64,000 nucleotides of DNA. It comes from Rhodococcus pseudokoreensis (GTDB lineage Bacteria > Actinomycetota > Actinomycetes > Mycobacteriales > Mycobacteriaceae). This document shows, one piece after another, positions 7,579 through 16,899 of the stretch. The position numbers and the translations under genes are program-made. Below the pieces are notes generated by a model that saw only the letters and a list, made by a program, of their open reading frames with translations, did no database searches and was not told the DNA's origin. The stretch spans positions 2,170,001 to 2,234,000 of the forward strand of contig NZ_CP070619.1 in NCBI RefSeq assembly GCF_017068395.1, read 5' to 3'. Each line of letters opens with the position of its first letter. Position 1 is the first letter of the stretch.

Positions 7579-7830
7579 TCACAGTAGGCGGTATTGGGAG
7601 TCGATGGTGCGGACGGTGCCCGATTTCGAGCGCATGACAATGGATTCGGTGGTGGCGCCGGCGTGGGTGTAGCGCACCCCGCGCAGGAGGTCGCCGTCGG
7701 TGACGCCGGTGGCGGCGAAGAAGGCGTTGTCCCCGGCGACGAGGTCGTCGGTGGTCAGGATGCGGTCGAGGTCGTGTCCGGCGTCGAGGGCCTTGCGGCG
7801 TTCGGCGTCGCTGGTGGGGGCCAAGCGGAT
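7579..7830 (-). pseudogene. glpX: 3' fragment of class II fructose-1,6-bisphosphatase gene (glpX)
   Basis: The minus strand reads [60 protein letters not shown] and [16 protein letters not shown]. This is an unmistakable GlpX C-terminus (DDLV.G...F.ATGVTDG.LL.GVR and the final TQS.VMRS.SGTVR.I). About 84 C-terminal residues of about 330 remain with the natural stop at 7579. The upstream part of the gene is gone. Confidence 0.75.
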
Positions 7831-8045
7831 CCTCACCACAACCACCGCGCGAGAGCAGCCCCATTTTCTCGTGATCTACGACGATGGCGACACCGAACTC
7901 CTTCCGGTCGACGCCCCCGACGAAACCTACGAATTCGGGCCAGCCCCCACGCGTTGGAGGCCTCGACCCGACACCCCTACGACTTCGTAGAGTGCTTCCA
8001 TAGCAATGAATCCTCGTTGACGATTGCTCTTTGCCGAAGAGGCCG

Positions 8046-8210
8046 CTCTCGGACGAGTACGACCTATCCAGTGTGCAGAAGGTCATGTCTGGCGCAGCGC
8101 CGTTGGATGCGTCCCTGGCTCGGGCGGTCGAGGAACGTTGGATTGGAGGGTGACTCAGGGCTTCGGGAGTTCGGCCAGAACGACCCCGAGTTGTTCGTTG
8201 TCTGACAGCC
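8046..8210 (+). pseudogene. Internal fragment of acyl-CoA synthetase / 4-coumarate-CoA-ligase-like gene
   Basis: The plus strand reads LSDEYDLSSVQKVMSGAAPL then DASLARAVEERW before a TGA. In the next frame TQGFGSSARTT follows. This corresponds to the segment before motif A5 of ANL-family acyl-CoA ligases (YDLSSLR...SGAAPL...L...V..R......QGYGMTE), with a frameshift/stop and a damaged GYGMTE motif (GFGSSAR). About 50 of about 520 residues remain. Confidence 0.65.
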
Positions 8211-8692
8211 CCTTCGGGTCGCGCTGGGCATCACATTCCGTTTGTGCCGGATAGGCCGGGTCTGGGATACGAACTAGGCGTGCGTACTTGTCGAAGGCGA
8301 CTGGCCATCAAGCCGCCAGCCGTCGCCAGTCCTCGTCTCGCTACTCGAGTCAGCGAGCAGTCGACAAATCGTCACACCATGTAATGCCCATTCGACCAGT
8401 GTGACCGCGCCTACGCTGCTGTGAGTCACCACGGACACGACAAAGCGTCGAGAACGCGTCCATTGGTCCCGCCCTGCGGCTAAGTCCCCGCAACACTGCC
8501 GAGATCTCAGGTGAGACTGTTCCAAGAGTTCGGTTCCGGTGGGTGAGACTTCCGTGGACCACGAACCGTGGAAGCCGAATTCGGTAACGACCACTACTCG
8601 CCGGCCGATCTTCAAAATGACGCACCACACCCGTTGAAAATCAACTGTGTTTACGTCGTCCGTGGTGCGCACCGTCGAGAGGATTGGACCAC
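8211..8692. other. Intergenic, nothing recognised
   Basis: About 480 bp with no credible gene on either strand. The last part must hold the promoter of the secreted protein gene at 8693. Confidence 0.5.
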
Positions 8693-9208
8693 ATGAACAC
8701 TGCATTCAGGCGTCTTCCGCGACTGGGCAACCGCGCACGTCACCCTGTTCAGGGTATGGCGGCAGCAACCGCCTTCGTGCTCTGTGGGGTTATTGCTGTC
8801 ACGGGCACCGCGCATGCTGATCCCGCACAACACAGCACCGAAACATTCACCGAAACATTCACTTTCGATGGACCGGTGACATGCGACGGGGGCCCGATCT
8901 ACACCCTCACCGATACCCTCACCGTGACCGATGACATCGTCACCAACTCGGGTGGCCGTCTTCATGTCCGAACGACCTTGACGCAGTCGATCACCGGGAT
9001 TCCGCTCGACCCCTCGCTGCCCGAAGTAACTGCGACTTCCGAAGGCCACGGCATTTCCACTACGTCGCCACAGGGTGCAGCAGCCCAGGCCTTCGTCGGA
9101 ACTACGACCGCGAAATACTCTGATGGAACGCAGGTCACGACGCGAGAAGTCGATCATGTGACCGTGACACCCGACCGACGAATCCACGCTTTCTCCAGGT
9201 GTAACTGA
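8693..9208 (+). CDS. Secreted hypothetical protein
   Basis: 171 residues from the ATG at 8693, chosen because GAGAGG lies 10 bp upstream; an in-frame TTG at 8684 is too close to it. A long basic N-region is followed by the hydrophobic segment AAATAFVLCGVIAVTGTAHA, a signal peptide with AHA cleavage before DPAQHS. The mature protein is rich in Thr, Ser, Asp and Val, with alternating beta-strand character (TFTETFTFDGPVTCDGG, TLTDTLTVTDDIVT), and two Cys (near the N- and C-termini) that may form a disulfide. No family recognised. It is probably surface-exposed or released. Confidence 0.7.
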   Translation: MNTAFRRLPRLGNRARHPVQGMAAATAFVLCGVIAVTGTAHADPAQHSTETFTETFTFDGPVTCDGGPIYTLTDTLTVTDDIVTNSGGRLHVRTTLTQSITGIPLDPSLPEVTATSEGHGISTTSPQGAAAQAFVGTTTAKYSDGTQVTTREVDHVTVTPDRRIHAFSRCN

Positions 9209-9539
9209 GTCATTGCCGGTTGCAAGCTTGTGGAGCAACGTCCGACCCGACTTGCGCGTGGAGATCCGCGCGCTCTCTCGGGTACGAGTAGCTGACGGTC
9301 ACGAACAATTGACTGCATCAGCTCTCACGCGAGCCCTGTCGAGGAGCTGAACGGGCCGAAGCGCCGTTCAGCGGGCACCGGGGTCCGTCTTGGGCAACGT
9401 CAAACCGGACGGCTTGCGGGTAGAGGCTCGACCATCTGTTGATGTCGTGGCTCGTCAACGAACCCATTTCCACGGCTTGTCCCAGAGTCCGGGCGGCGGC
9501 ACGAACGGCAGCTGGCCCAACTGTCCCGGCGGTGGGAAG

Positions 9540-9808
9540 AACGGCAGCTTTGCCGGCTGTGCACCGTCCGAGCCGAGGACGACTCCCACCTTCTCGTCCA
9601 CGGGCTCGGATTGCGCTGCGCGGACCCGAGCACCTCTGCGAGGTTTCGTGCCGGCGAAATAGTCGACCCGGCCGAGTACTACTTTCGACTCGGCTTCCGA
9701 TTCGAGGCAGACAGTGACTCTCTTTGCGGAATCGAACACCGGTTGGGAATCGGCTCCGCAGTCCGTCATCCGCACGGAGTCCCCTGCGATGTGTATCTGG
9801 TGGGGTAA
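9540..9808 (+). pseudogene. 3' fragment of a DUF3237-family gene
   Basis: The plus-strand frame reads TVRAEDDSHLLVHGLGLRCA, then FRAGEIVDPAEYYFRLGFRF and GIGSAVRHPHGVPCDVYLVG, ending at the TAA at 9806-9808. DUF3237 proteins typically show a 'RTDDGA.I.V...G' strand, then 'VDPAEYYFRT.PRFET' and 'VG.G.R....V.YDVY.V', which this follows. The first half and the start codon are not recognisable, so I call it a remnant (about 85 of about 150 residues). A minus-strand frame across the same bases (9455-9829) has proline-rich sequence and I treat it as a shadow. Confidence 0.5.
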
Positions 9809-10111
9809 CACTCGCCGAGCGACACCCACCCGCGGGCGCAGACCAACTCGCTATCGGCCGGCACCGGTGTATCTGAATCCGCGATCGTGCACGGGCGCGA
9901 CGATCGGGTCATTCCCCTCGGTGCAAATCGAGCTGTCGCCCCGGCTGCGCAAACGCGTAGGCGGGTTCCGCGCCTCCTGGCGGGCGGGAGCGACACCGCG
10001 ATCGGTACCCCTGGTGTCGGTGTGGGGATACTCTGGGATCACTGTCCGCCTGCGACGGGATGACTCGAGCCGGCCAGCGGTGTGGTGACGCCGACCGGGA
10101 TGGGGTGTGCG

Positions 10112-13100
10112 ATGGCCGAATTCGATCCGCTTGCCACCCAGCGTGACGACGCCGGGGACATAACGGCAGAGCTGGAGGCCGCCGGATTCACCGACCTCGA
10201 AGAGATCGGCCGCGGTGGGTTCGGCGTCGTCTACCGATGCAGTCAGCCGCATCTGGACCGCACGGTCGCGGTCAAGGTACTTGCCGTGGACCCGGACCCG
10301 GAGGATCTGGAGCGGTTCCTGCGCGAGCAGCGGGCGATGGGCCGACTGTCCGGGCACCCCCACATCGTCACCGTTCTGGAGGCGGGCACCACGCCGGCGG
10401 GCCGACCGTATCTCGTGATGCCGTATCACCGGTACGGCTCGCTCGATGCCACGATCCGCCGCACCGGCCCCCTGAGCTGGGCCGATACGCTGAATATGGG
10501 GATCGCGTTGGCCGGGGCGCTCGAGGCGGCCCACCAGGCCGGGGTCGTGCACCGCGACGTGAAACCGGCGAACGTCCTGCTGACCGAATACGGTGACGCG
10601 CAGTTGGCCGATTTCGGGATCGCCCGGATTCCCGGGGGCTTCGAGACCGGTACCGGTGTGATCACCGGTTCGCCCGCGTTCACCGCCCCCGAGGTCCTCG
10701 CCGGGCAGAGCCCCACCCCCGCGTCGGACGTCTACAGCCTGGGCGCGAGTTTGTTCTGCGCGCTGACCGGGCACGCCGCGTTCGAACGCCGGAGCGGCGA
10801 ACAGCTCGTCGCCCAGTTCGTCCGGATCACCACCGAGCCGGTGCCGGACTTGCGGGATCCGGCCATTCCCGATGCGGTGACGGCCGTGATCGGACACGCC
10901 ATGGCCACAGAACCCACGGCGCGGCCACGCACGGCGGCGGAGTTCGGGGACGAATTGCGCGACGCTCGGACCCGGGCTGGAGCGCATGCCGAGGAAGACC
11001 CGCCGCTCCGCGGTCCCGCAGATGTGTATGTAGGTTCGCCGACCTCGGTGTCCGTGCCGGCCGAGCCGCTCGCCGGCACGCAACGGAGGAGGTTTGCGCC
11101 GCCGTCCCCGGCGACGAAGTTCCGGCCACCCACCGCACCGAAGGCCCTGGTACCCCGGGCACGGCTGCTCGAGGCTTTACGGGCCGCGAGGCGGCGGCGG
11201 CTGGTGCTCATCCATGCTCCCGCCGGATACGGCAAGTCCACGCTCGCGGCCCAGTGGCGCGAGGTGCTCGTCGAGGGAGGCACGGTAGTGGCGTGGCTCT
11301 CCGTCGACAACGACGACAACAACCTCGTGTGGTTTCTCGCGCATCTGATCGAGGCGATCCGGCGTGTGCAGCCCACTCTGGGTCACGATCTCGGTCAGGT
11401 GCTCGAGGACCGCGGCGACGACGCCGACCGCTACGTGCTGACCTCACTGGTCAACGAGGTGCACGACCGGGGGCTGCCGGTGGCGGTGGTGATCGACGAC
11501 TGGCACCGGGTCACCGATTCCGCGACCCTCGCCGCCCTGGGCTACCTGCTCGACAACGGCTGCCACCACCTCCAGCTCATCGTCACCAGCCGGACCCGAT
11601 CCGGACTGCCGCTCGGTCGAATGAAGGTTCGCGACGAACTGGTCGAGGTCACGGCCGCGGACCTGCGGTTCGATCTCGACGAATCCACCCGCTTTCTCGT
11701 GGACGTGAACGGACTTGCCCTCGAAGCCACCGAGCTCGCGGCGCTGACCCGCTCCACCGACGGATGGGTCGCCGCACTGCAGCTCGCGTCCCTGTCGCTC
11801 CGCGGCAGATCCGGAGCAGGAGAGTTGATCGCGCACCTGTCGGGCCGACATCATGCCATCGGTGAGTTCCTGGCCGAGAACGTTCTGAATGCACTCGAAC
11901 CCGAACTGCTCGACTTCCTGATGGCCACTTCGGTTCCGGAACGAGTCTGCGGCGAACTCGCGGGGATCCTTGCCGACACGACCCGCGGGCAGGCGCTGCT
12001 CGAGGAGGTCGAAGAGCGGGATCTGTTCCTGCGCAGCCTCGACGACGACGGCGACTGGTTCCGCTATCACCACCTGTTCGCCGAGTTTCTCCGACGCCGG
12101 CTCGAGCGCGACGCACCCGAGCGGCTCGTCCGGTTGCACCGGAAAGCGTCGGACTGGTTTGCCGGCCACAACGCGCTCGGTGAGTCGGTCGATCATGCAC
12201 TGGCCGCCGGCGATGACGACCGTGCCGTAGACCTGATCGAGTCGCACGCGATGCCCTTGATCGAAAGCTCGAAGATGGGCACGGTCCTCGCGCTGGTCAC
12301 GAAACTGCCCGCATCGCTCGCACAGAACCGGGCCCGGCTCCAGTTGATCGTGGCGTGGGCCAACGTCCTGCTGCATCGCCTCGAGCCGATGCAGGTAGCC
12401 CTGGCGCGAGTCGAAGCCGCCCTCGACGAGCACACCCTGACGGACGCGCAGGCGATCGATCTACGGGTGGAGGCAGCGGTCATCGCCGACGTCGGCCGGT
12501 GTCACGCCGACGTCATCGACGAGGCCGGCGAGCAGGTCCGTGAATGCCTGGAACGACCGGACACCCTGCCGCCCTTCGTCGTCGCCGCCGCGGCCGACAT
12601 CACCTCGTTTGCAGAGATCTGCAGCTTCGAGTTCGCCGCCGCCCGTCGCCGGCAGGCCTGGGCGCGGCGCTATCACGAGCAGACCCGCGGCCCGCATTTC
12701 GGGATGATCGGGTACTGTTTCGCCGGCATCGCCGACAACGAACTTCTCGACGTCGCCGCCGCCGAGGGCCACTTCCGGGCCGCGTGGGACCTCGCCGTTG
12801 CCTCGGTCGGAGTCCACTCGTACGCGGCACAGCTGTCCGGTGCCCTGCTCGGCGACCTGCTGTATCAGCGGGGCAGGATCGATGAGGCCGAGCAACTGCT
12901 GGATGCCAGTTACCGACTCGGCGCCGAGGGCGGAGTCGTAGATTTCATGCTCGCCAGTTACGGCACCGGAGCCCGGATCAAGGCCTTACGTGGGGACATG
13001 CCCGCGGCGGTGCAGCGGTTGGACGAGGGTGCCGACACCGCCCGGAAGTTGTCACTGCCGCGGCTCGCCGCGCGGATCGACAACGAGCGGATTCGCTGCG

Positions 13101-13552
13101 GATTGGAACCGGGCACCGAATTCCGCACTCGCACCGAGCGATCGACGGCACAACACCGACCCGCAGACCTCGGCACAAGGACAACCGAGCTCGACGAAGA
13201 CTCCCAGATCCGGCTGCTCCTGACCGCACACGACTACGACCAAGCCTGTGCCCGTTCGGAAGCGGTGGTCCAGGCACTCGAAACAGCGCGGCGACCGCGG
13301 GCCCTCCTCGAGGCCAAGATACTGCTCGCCCAGTGCCTGGCAGCCGCGGGCAGGGGCACGGACGCGAAACAGGTCCTCATTCCCGTTGCCGCCGACTGCG
13401 CCGAATACGGACTGCCCCGCCTGGTCGCCGACGGCGGCGAACCCGTCACCGGACTCCTCGCCGACATCGCCGACGATCAACGCCGCGGCCGCTGGCAGCC
13501 CGACTGGCCGTCCATCCCGGAGACCTTCCTTGCCCGGACGCTTCCGTCCTAG
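10112..13552 (+). CDS. PknK-like Ser/Thr protein kinase with AAA/NTPase and helical repeat region
   Basis: 1146 residues. Kinase domain at about 20-280: Gly-rich loop EIGRGGFGVVYRC, VAVKVL lysine, catalytic VVHRDVKPANVLL, DFGIA, and activation-loop GSPAFTAPEVL. After a linker, an STAND/MalT-type ATPase begins around residue 365 with Walker A HAPAGYGKSTLAAQW, Walker B-like VAVVIDDWHR and LQLIVTSRTR. The C-terminal 500 residues are alpha-helical TPR-like repeats (LHRKASDWFAGHNALGESVDHALAAGD). Length and order match mycobacterial PknK, which senses metabolic state and phosphorylates regulators. No C-terminal LuxR helix-turn-helix is present. The ATG at 10112 was chosen over upstream starts because MAEFDPLATQRDD matches the PknK N-terminus and GGGATGGGG lies just upstream. 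Confidence 0.85.
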   Translation: MAEFDPLATQRDDAGDITAELEAAGFTDLEEIGRGGFGVVYRCSQPHLDRTVAVKVLAVDPDPEDLERFLREQRAMGRLSGHPHIVTVLEAGTTPAGRPYLVMPYHRYGSLDATIRRTGPLSWADTLNMGIALAGALEAAHQAGVVHRDVKPANVLLTEYGDAQLADFGIARIPGGFETGTGVITGSPAFTAPEVLAGQSPTPASDVYSLGASLFCALTGHAAFERRSGEQLVAQFVRITTEPVPDLRDPAIPDAVTAVIGHAMATEPTARPRTAAEFGDELRDARTRAGAHAEEDPPLRGPADVYVGSPTSVSVPAEPLAGTQRRRFAPPSPATKFRPPTAPKALVPRARLLEALRAARRRRLVLIHAPAGYGKSTLAAQWREVLVEGGTVVAWLSVDNDDNNLVWFLAHLIEAIRRVQPTLGHDLGQVLEDRGDDADRYVLTSLVNEVHDRGLPVAVVIDDWHRVTDSATLAALGYLLDNGCHHLQLIVTSRTRSGLPLGRMKVRDELVEVTAADLRFDLDESTRFLVDVNGLALEATELAALTRSTDGWVAALQLASLSLRGRSGAGELIAHLSGRHHAIGEFLAENVLNALEPELLDFLMATSVPERVCGELAGILADTTRGQALLEEVEERDLFLRSLDDDGDWFRYHHLFAEFLRRRLERDAPERLVRLHRKASDWFAGHNALGESVDHALAAGDDDRAVDLIESHAMPLIESSKMGTVLALVTKLPASLAQNRARLQLIVAWANVLLHRLEPMQVALARVEAALDEHTLTDAQAIDLRVEAAVIADVGRCHADVIDEAGEQVRECLERPDTLPPFVVAAAADITSFAEICSFEFAAARRRQAWARRYHEQTRGPHFGMIGYCFAGIADNELLDVAAAEGHFRAAWDLAVASVGVHSYAAQLSGALLGDLLYQRGRIDEAEQLLDASYRLGAEGGVVDFMLASYGTGARIKALRGDMPAAVQRLDEGADTARKLSLPRLAARIDNERIRCGLEPGTEFRTRTERSTAQHRPADLGTRTTELDEDSQIRLLLTAHDYDQACARSEAVVQALETARRPRALLEAKILLAQCLAAAGRGTDAKQVLIPVAADCAEYGLPRLVADGGEPVTGLLADIADDQRRGRWQPDWPSIPETFLARTLPS

Positions 13553-13774
13553 TCGTAGGGAACTGGAAATTCGTTCCGTGCGCGGAGCCGGAACGCCTGG
13601 TCAGATAGATCTTCGGCTCGAACGTTCATCAGATTGTATGAACCGGCACCTTCACCGTTAGCGCGTTTGCGCATAGTGAACGCACGCCCGGGCGGCAAGG
13701 GTGATTGCCATCACACGCTCGATCCCGCCCGCGATTACGACGGACGCGGGCACGCACCTGATGAAGGGAATGCC

Positions 13775-15211
13775 ATGGGTACAACTCCGGACGGAGGCCA
13801 TCAACTCAAGCCCGGCCTCAAACAGCGTCACCTGACCATGCTCTCGCTCGGTGGAGTCATCGGTGCGGGGTTGTTCGTCGGTTCGAGCGCAATCATCAAC
13901 CAGGCCGGGCCGCTCGCGTTCATCACGTACGCCATCACGGGACTGATCGTGCTGCTGGTGATGCGCATGCTCGGCGAAATGGCCGCCGCCAAACCGTGTT
14001 CCGGTTCGTTCACCGACTACGCGCGGATGGCGTGGGGCGAATGGGCGGGGTTCTCGACGGGGTGGCTCTACTGGTACTTCTGGGTCATCGTCGTCGGATT
14101 CGAGGCCGTCGTCGGCGGTCAGATGATCAACAAATGGATCCCGTCGATACCGGTGTGGGCCATCGCCCTCACCCTGATGATGGTCATGACCGCCGTGAAC
14201 TTGCTCTCGGTCGGCGCATTCGGTGAAGCCGAATACTGGTTCGCCAGCATCAAAGTCGTCGCCATCGTCGCCTTCATCACCGTCGCCGCCCTCTTCGTGT
14301 TCGGTCTCTGGCCCGGCGCAAACGTCGACTTCGGCAACTTCACCGACCACGGCGGCCTCCTCCCGAACGGCCTCGCCACCCTGTTCATCGGCGTGGTGGT
14401 GGTCATCTTCTCGATGACCGGCGTCGAGGTCGTCACGATCGCGGCCGCCGAATCGGCGGAGCCGGCGAAATCGATCCGCAAGGCCGTCAATTCGGTGGTG
14501 TTCCGCATCCTCGCCTTCTTCGTCATCTCGACGTTCCTGATCGCCGTCATCGTGCCGTGGGACTCGGTGGTTCCGGGGGAATCGCCGTTCGTCGCGGCCC
14601 TGGATCGGATCGGCATTCCGGGTACGGCGGACCTGCTCAACCTCGTCATCCTGGTTGCGGTGCTCTCGGTCCTGAACTCCGGTCTCTACACGTCCTCGCG
14701 GCTGCTGTTCGTCATGGGCGGACGCGGCGACGCTCCGGCGTGGATGACCTCGACCAACAAGCGAGGTGTCCCGGTGAAGGGGATCCTCTCGTGCACGGTG
14801 GTCGGCTACGGATGCGTGGTGCTCGCCGCCCTGTTCCCGGACACGGTGTTCCTCTTCCTGATCAACGCCTCCGGTGCGGTGTTCCTGTTCGTGTACTTCA
14901 TGATCTGCATCTCCGAGCTCCGGCTGCGTCGCCGGTGGGAGAAAGAAAACCCGGGTGGCCTCGAGTTCCGGATGTGGCTGTACCCTGGCCTGCCGATCCT
15001 GGTCACCGTCGCGATCGTTGCGGTGCTGGTCAGCATGGGCCTGCGCGACGCCAACCGGATCGAGCTGATGCAGGGCGTCGCCGTCTGGGTGGTGCTGACG
15101 GTCATCTACCTGGTGAAGAAGAGGGCCCGCACCGCCCGCGGATCCCGTGACCTCGATACCGCCCGCTCAGCCGACGTCGAGACTCCGCCCTCCCCCGTCC
15201 ATCCCTCCTAG
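13775..15211 (+). CDS. Amino acid permease (APC superfamily, GABA/AnsP type)
   Basis: 478 residues with about 12 membrane segments. The N-terminal signature LKPGLKQRHLTMLSLGGVIG followed by AGLFVGSSAIINQAGP is characteristic of amino-acid:H+ symporters of the AAT family (GabP, CycA, AnsP). The ATG at 13775 follows GAAGGGAA by about 5 bp; the open frame to 13634 lacks a ribosome site. It is convergent with the PucR regulator and close to an FAD oxidoreductase and MmsA, so the substrate is likely an amino acid or amine such as GABA, beta-alanine or a polyamine derivative (inference). A strong hairpin follows the stop. Confidence 0.85.
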   Translation: MGTTPDGGHQLKPGLKQRHLTMLSLGGVIGAGLFVGSSAIINQAGPLAFITYAITGLIVLLVMRMLGEMAAAKPCSGSFTDYARMAWGEWAGFSTGWLYWYFWVIVVGFEAVVGGQMINKWIPSIPVWAIALTLMMVMTAVNLLSVGAFGEAEYWFASIKVVAIVAFITVAALFVFGLWPGANVDFGNFTDHGGLLPNGLATLFIGVVVVIFSMTGVEVVTIAAAESAEPAKSIRKAVNSVVFRILAFFVISTFLIAVIVPWDSVVPGESPFVAALDRIGIPGTADLLNLVILVAVLSVLNSGLYTSSRLLFVMGGRGDAPAWMTSTNKRGVPVKGILSCTVVGYGCVVLAALFPDTVFLFLINASGAVFLFVYFMICISELRLRRRWEKENPGGLEFRMWLYPGLPILVTVAIVAVLVSMGLRDANRIELMQGVAVWVVLTVIYLVKKRARTARGSRDLDTARSADVETPPSPVHPS

Positions 15212-15228
15212 CGAATCACCCGACCCGG

Positions 15229-15262
15229 AAACACATCGACGGCGTCTGCCGTCGATGTGTTT
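15229..15262. terminator. Bidirectional hairpin terminator
   Basis: Perfect 15-bp stem (left arm AAACACATCGACGGC), 4-base loop GTCT, ending in TTT on the plus strand and its mirror AAA on the other. It lies between the convergent permease and PucR genes, so it should stop both. Confidence 0.85.
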
Positions 15263-15295
15263 CTCGTCGTCCGGGCCTACGGGACCGCCTCCCGG

Positions 15296-16768
15296 TTACT
15301 CGAGAAGGTCGTCGAGTGAGAGCTTGGCACGTTCGGCCCCGGACAGCGTGAGCCAGAGCATCGCCGACCCTTCGGTGGAGGTGGGTTTGAGACCGGTGAG
15401 TTGCTCGACGCGACGCAGCCGGTAGACCAGGGTCTGCCGGTGAATGTTCAGCTCGTCGGCGCTCTTCTGCCAGGCGCCGTCGTTGCGGAGGAACACCCGC
15501 ACCGAGTCCAGCAGGCTTCCTTCGTTGTCCTTGTCGTGGGTGATGAGCGGGCCGAGGACCCGGCGCACGAGGGTGCGGGTGTCCTCGATGCTGCGCGGGA
15601 GGAAGCTGACGTCGTCACGGTCGTCCCCGTAGACGTTGACCGTCTGTCCCTGCTCGTGCGCGCGGGCCACCGCGAGCTGAGCTTGACGTGCCGCTTCGGC
15701 GACACTGGAATTCGCGGTCAGGGCGGTGCTGACACCGACGGCGCAGTCCGGGCCGAGTTTGGCACTGATCGTGGCCAGCAACTCGAGGTCACGCGGCACC
15801 AGCCCCATCAGCATCGTCCCGGACGGCAACAGAAGCGGCGCATACTGCTGCAGACACACCTGCCGATGTATCGACTCATGATGCAGCACAGCGCTTTCCC
15901 CAGGGCTCCAGCACGCGATCGCCGTGGCATCGGGCATACCCCGGTGCCGCAGTTCGGGCCACACCGCGGCGAGCGTGACGGTCTCGTCGAGCAGTCCGAG
16001 CAGTAGGTCCTGCCCGGAGGCGCGGAGTCGGTCGCGTTCGGCGGCATGGTGCTCGAGTTCGAGGGCGATCAAACCGCCGACATGCTGGAGAAGCGGCCGG
16101 TCGTTGACCGGATTGCGGCCGGCACGGGCGGTCAGCACGACGTCCCCGGCGCCCGGGATGGGAATGTTGACGCGCTCGGGCAACGAGTCCTGATCGACGG
16201 TGCGCTGGTGCAGGGCCAGGCGTCCGCTGACCACGACCTCTCCCCCGGCGTCGTGATCCCGCACTTCGAGCGCCCACCCGGTGGTGCCTTCGAGCGTGGA
16301 GATCCGGTCACCGAAGCTGCCACGGGCGTGGAGGGACTGCCAGTACACGTCGTAGAGGCGGGTGATGGTTGCCAGACGTTGGCGTTCGGATTCGACGGCG
16401 CTTTCGATGACGGTCCGTGCCAACGTGACGAACTGCAGGTCGAAGCTCGCGGACAGCACCGGGAACCTCCGCTCACGCGCGACGTCCAACAGCGCGGGCG
16501 CGACTTCCGGGGTGCCGGGCCCTCGTGCGATCACCAGGGCACTGACCTGGCTGTCGATGAGGTGGGCCATCCACTCGGACTGCTCCGCGGGATTGTCCGG
16601 CAGCCCGCCGCCGGTCGTCATGACCAGGTCGCCGCTTTCGAACCACAGCCACGGATCGGGGAGGTCGCACGCGTGCGCCCAGGTCACCAGGCGGGTACCG
16701 CCGCTCTCGCCGGCGAGATACCGCAACCCGAGCGACGGGATCGCGACCAGTTGATCGACGGAGATCAC
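15296..16768 (-). CDS. PucR/CdaR-family transcriptional regulator
   Basis: 490 residues. The N-terminal purine-catabolism PucR-type sensor domain (ISVDQLVAIPSLGLRYLAGE, ...GDLVMTTGGGLPDN) is followed by a GGDEF-like CdaR middle region. The C-terminal PucR helix-turn-helix (HTH_30) reads VFLRNDGAWQKSADELNIHRQT then LVYRLRRVEQLTGL. The GTG at 16768 has an ideal AGGAGG 8 bp upstream; longer starts would place this ribosome site inside the gene. It is divergent from the FAD oxidoreductase at 16900 and convergent with the permease, making it the likely local activator responding to an amine or amino-acid substrate. Confidence 0.85.
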   Translation of the reverse strand: MISVDQLVAIPSLGLRYLAGESGGTRLVTWAHACDLPDPWLWFESGDLVMTTGGGLPDNPAEQSEWMAHLIDSQVSALVIARGPGTPEVAPALLDVARERRFPVLSASFDLQFVTLARTVIESAVESERQRLATITRLYDVYWQSLHARGSFGDRISTLEGTTGWALEVRDHDAGGEVVVSGRLALHQRTVDQDSLPERVNIPIPGAGDVVLTARAGRNPVNDRPLLQHVGGLIALELEHHAAERDRLRASGQDLLLGLLDETVTLAAVWPELRHRGMPDATAIACWSPGESAVLHHESIHRQVCLQQYAPLLLPSGTMLMGLVPRDLELLATISAKLGPDCAVGVSTALTANSSVAEAARQAQLAVARAHEQGQTVNVYGDDRDDVSFLPRSIEDTRTLVRRVLGPLITHDKDNEGSLLDSVRVFLRNDGAWQKSADELNIHRQTLVYRLRRVEQLTGLKPTSTEGSAMLWLTLSGAERAKLSLDDLLE

Positions 16769-16899
16769 CGCCCTCACCTCCTCATACAAACGTACAGCGC
16801 GCCGGGTCGAAGTCTGTGAATCCGGAGTATGTCGGGGCTCACATGCTGACACGACACTGGAGTCCGACGCACGAAACGAATGAGGGCTGGAGGCTCTAG

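Noticed and set aside
8274..8705. Minus-strand frame opposite the promoter of the secreted protein
   Set aside because: No motif, Ser/Arg-rich, no ribosome site; it would overlap the start of the real gene.
9455..9829. Minus-strand 124-residue frame with Pro-rich end
   Set aside because: It overlaps the DUF3237-like plus-strand fragment; its sequence has no family marks and the start lacks a ribosome site.
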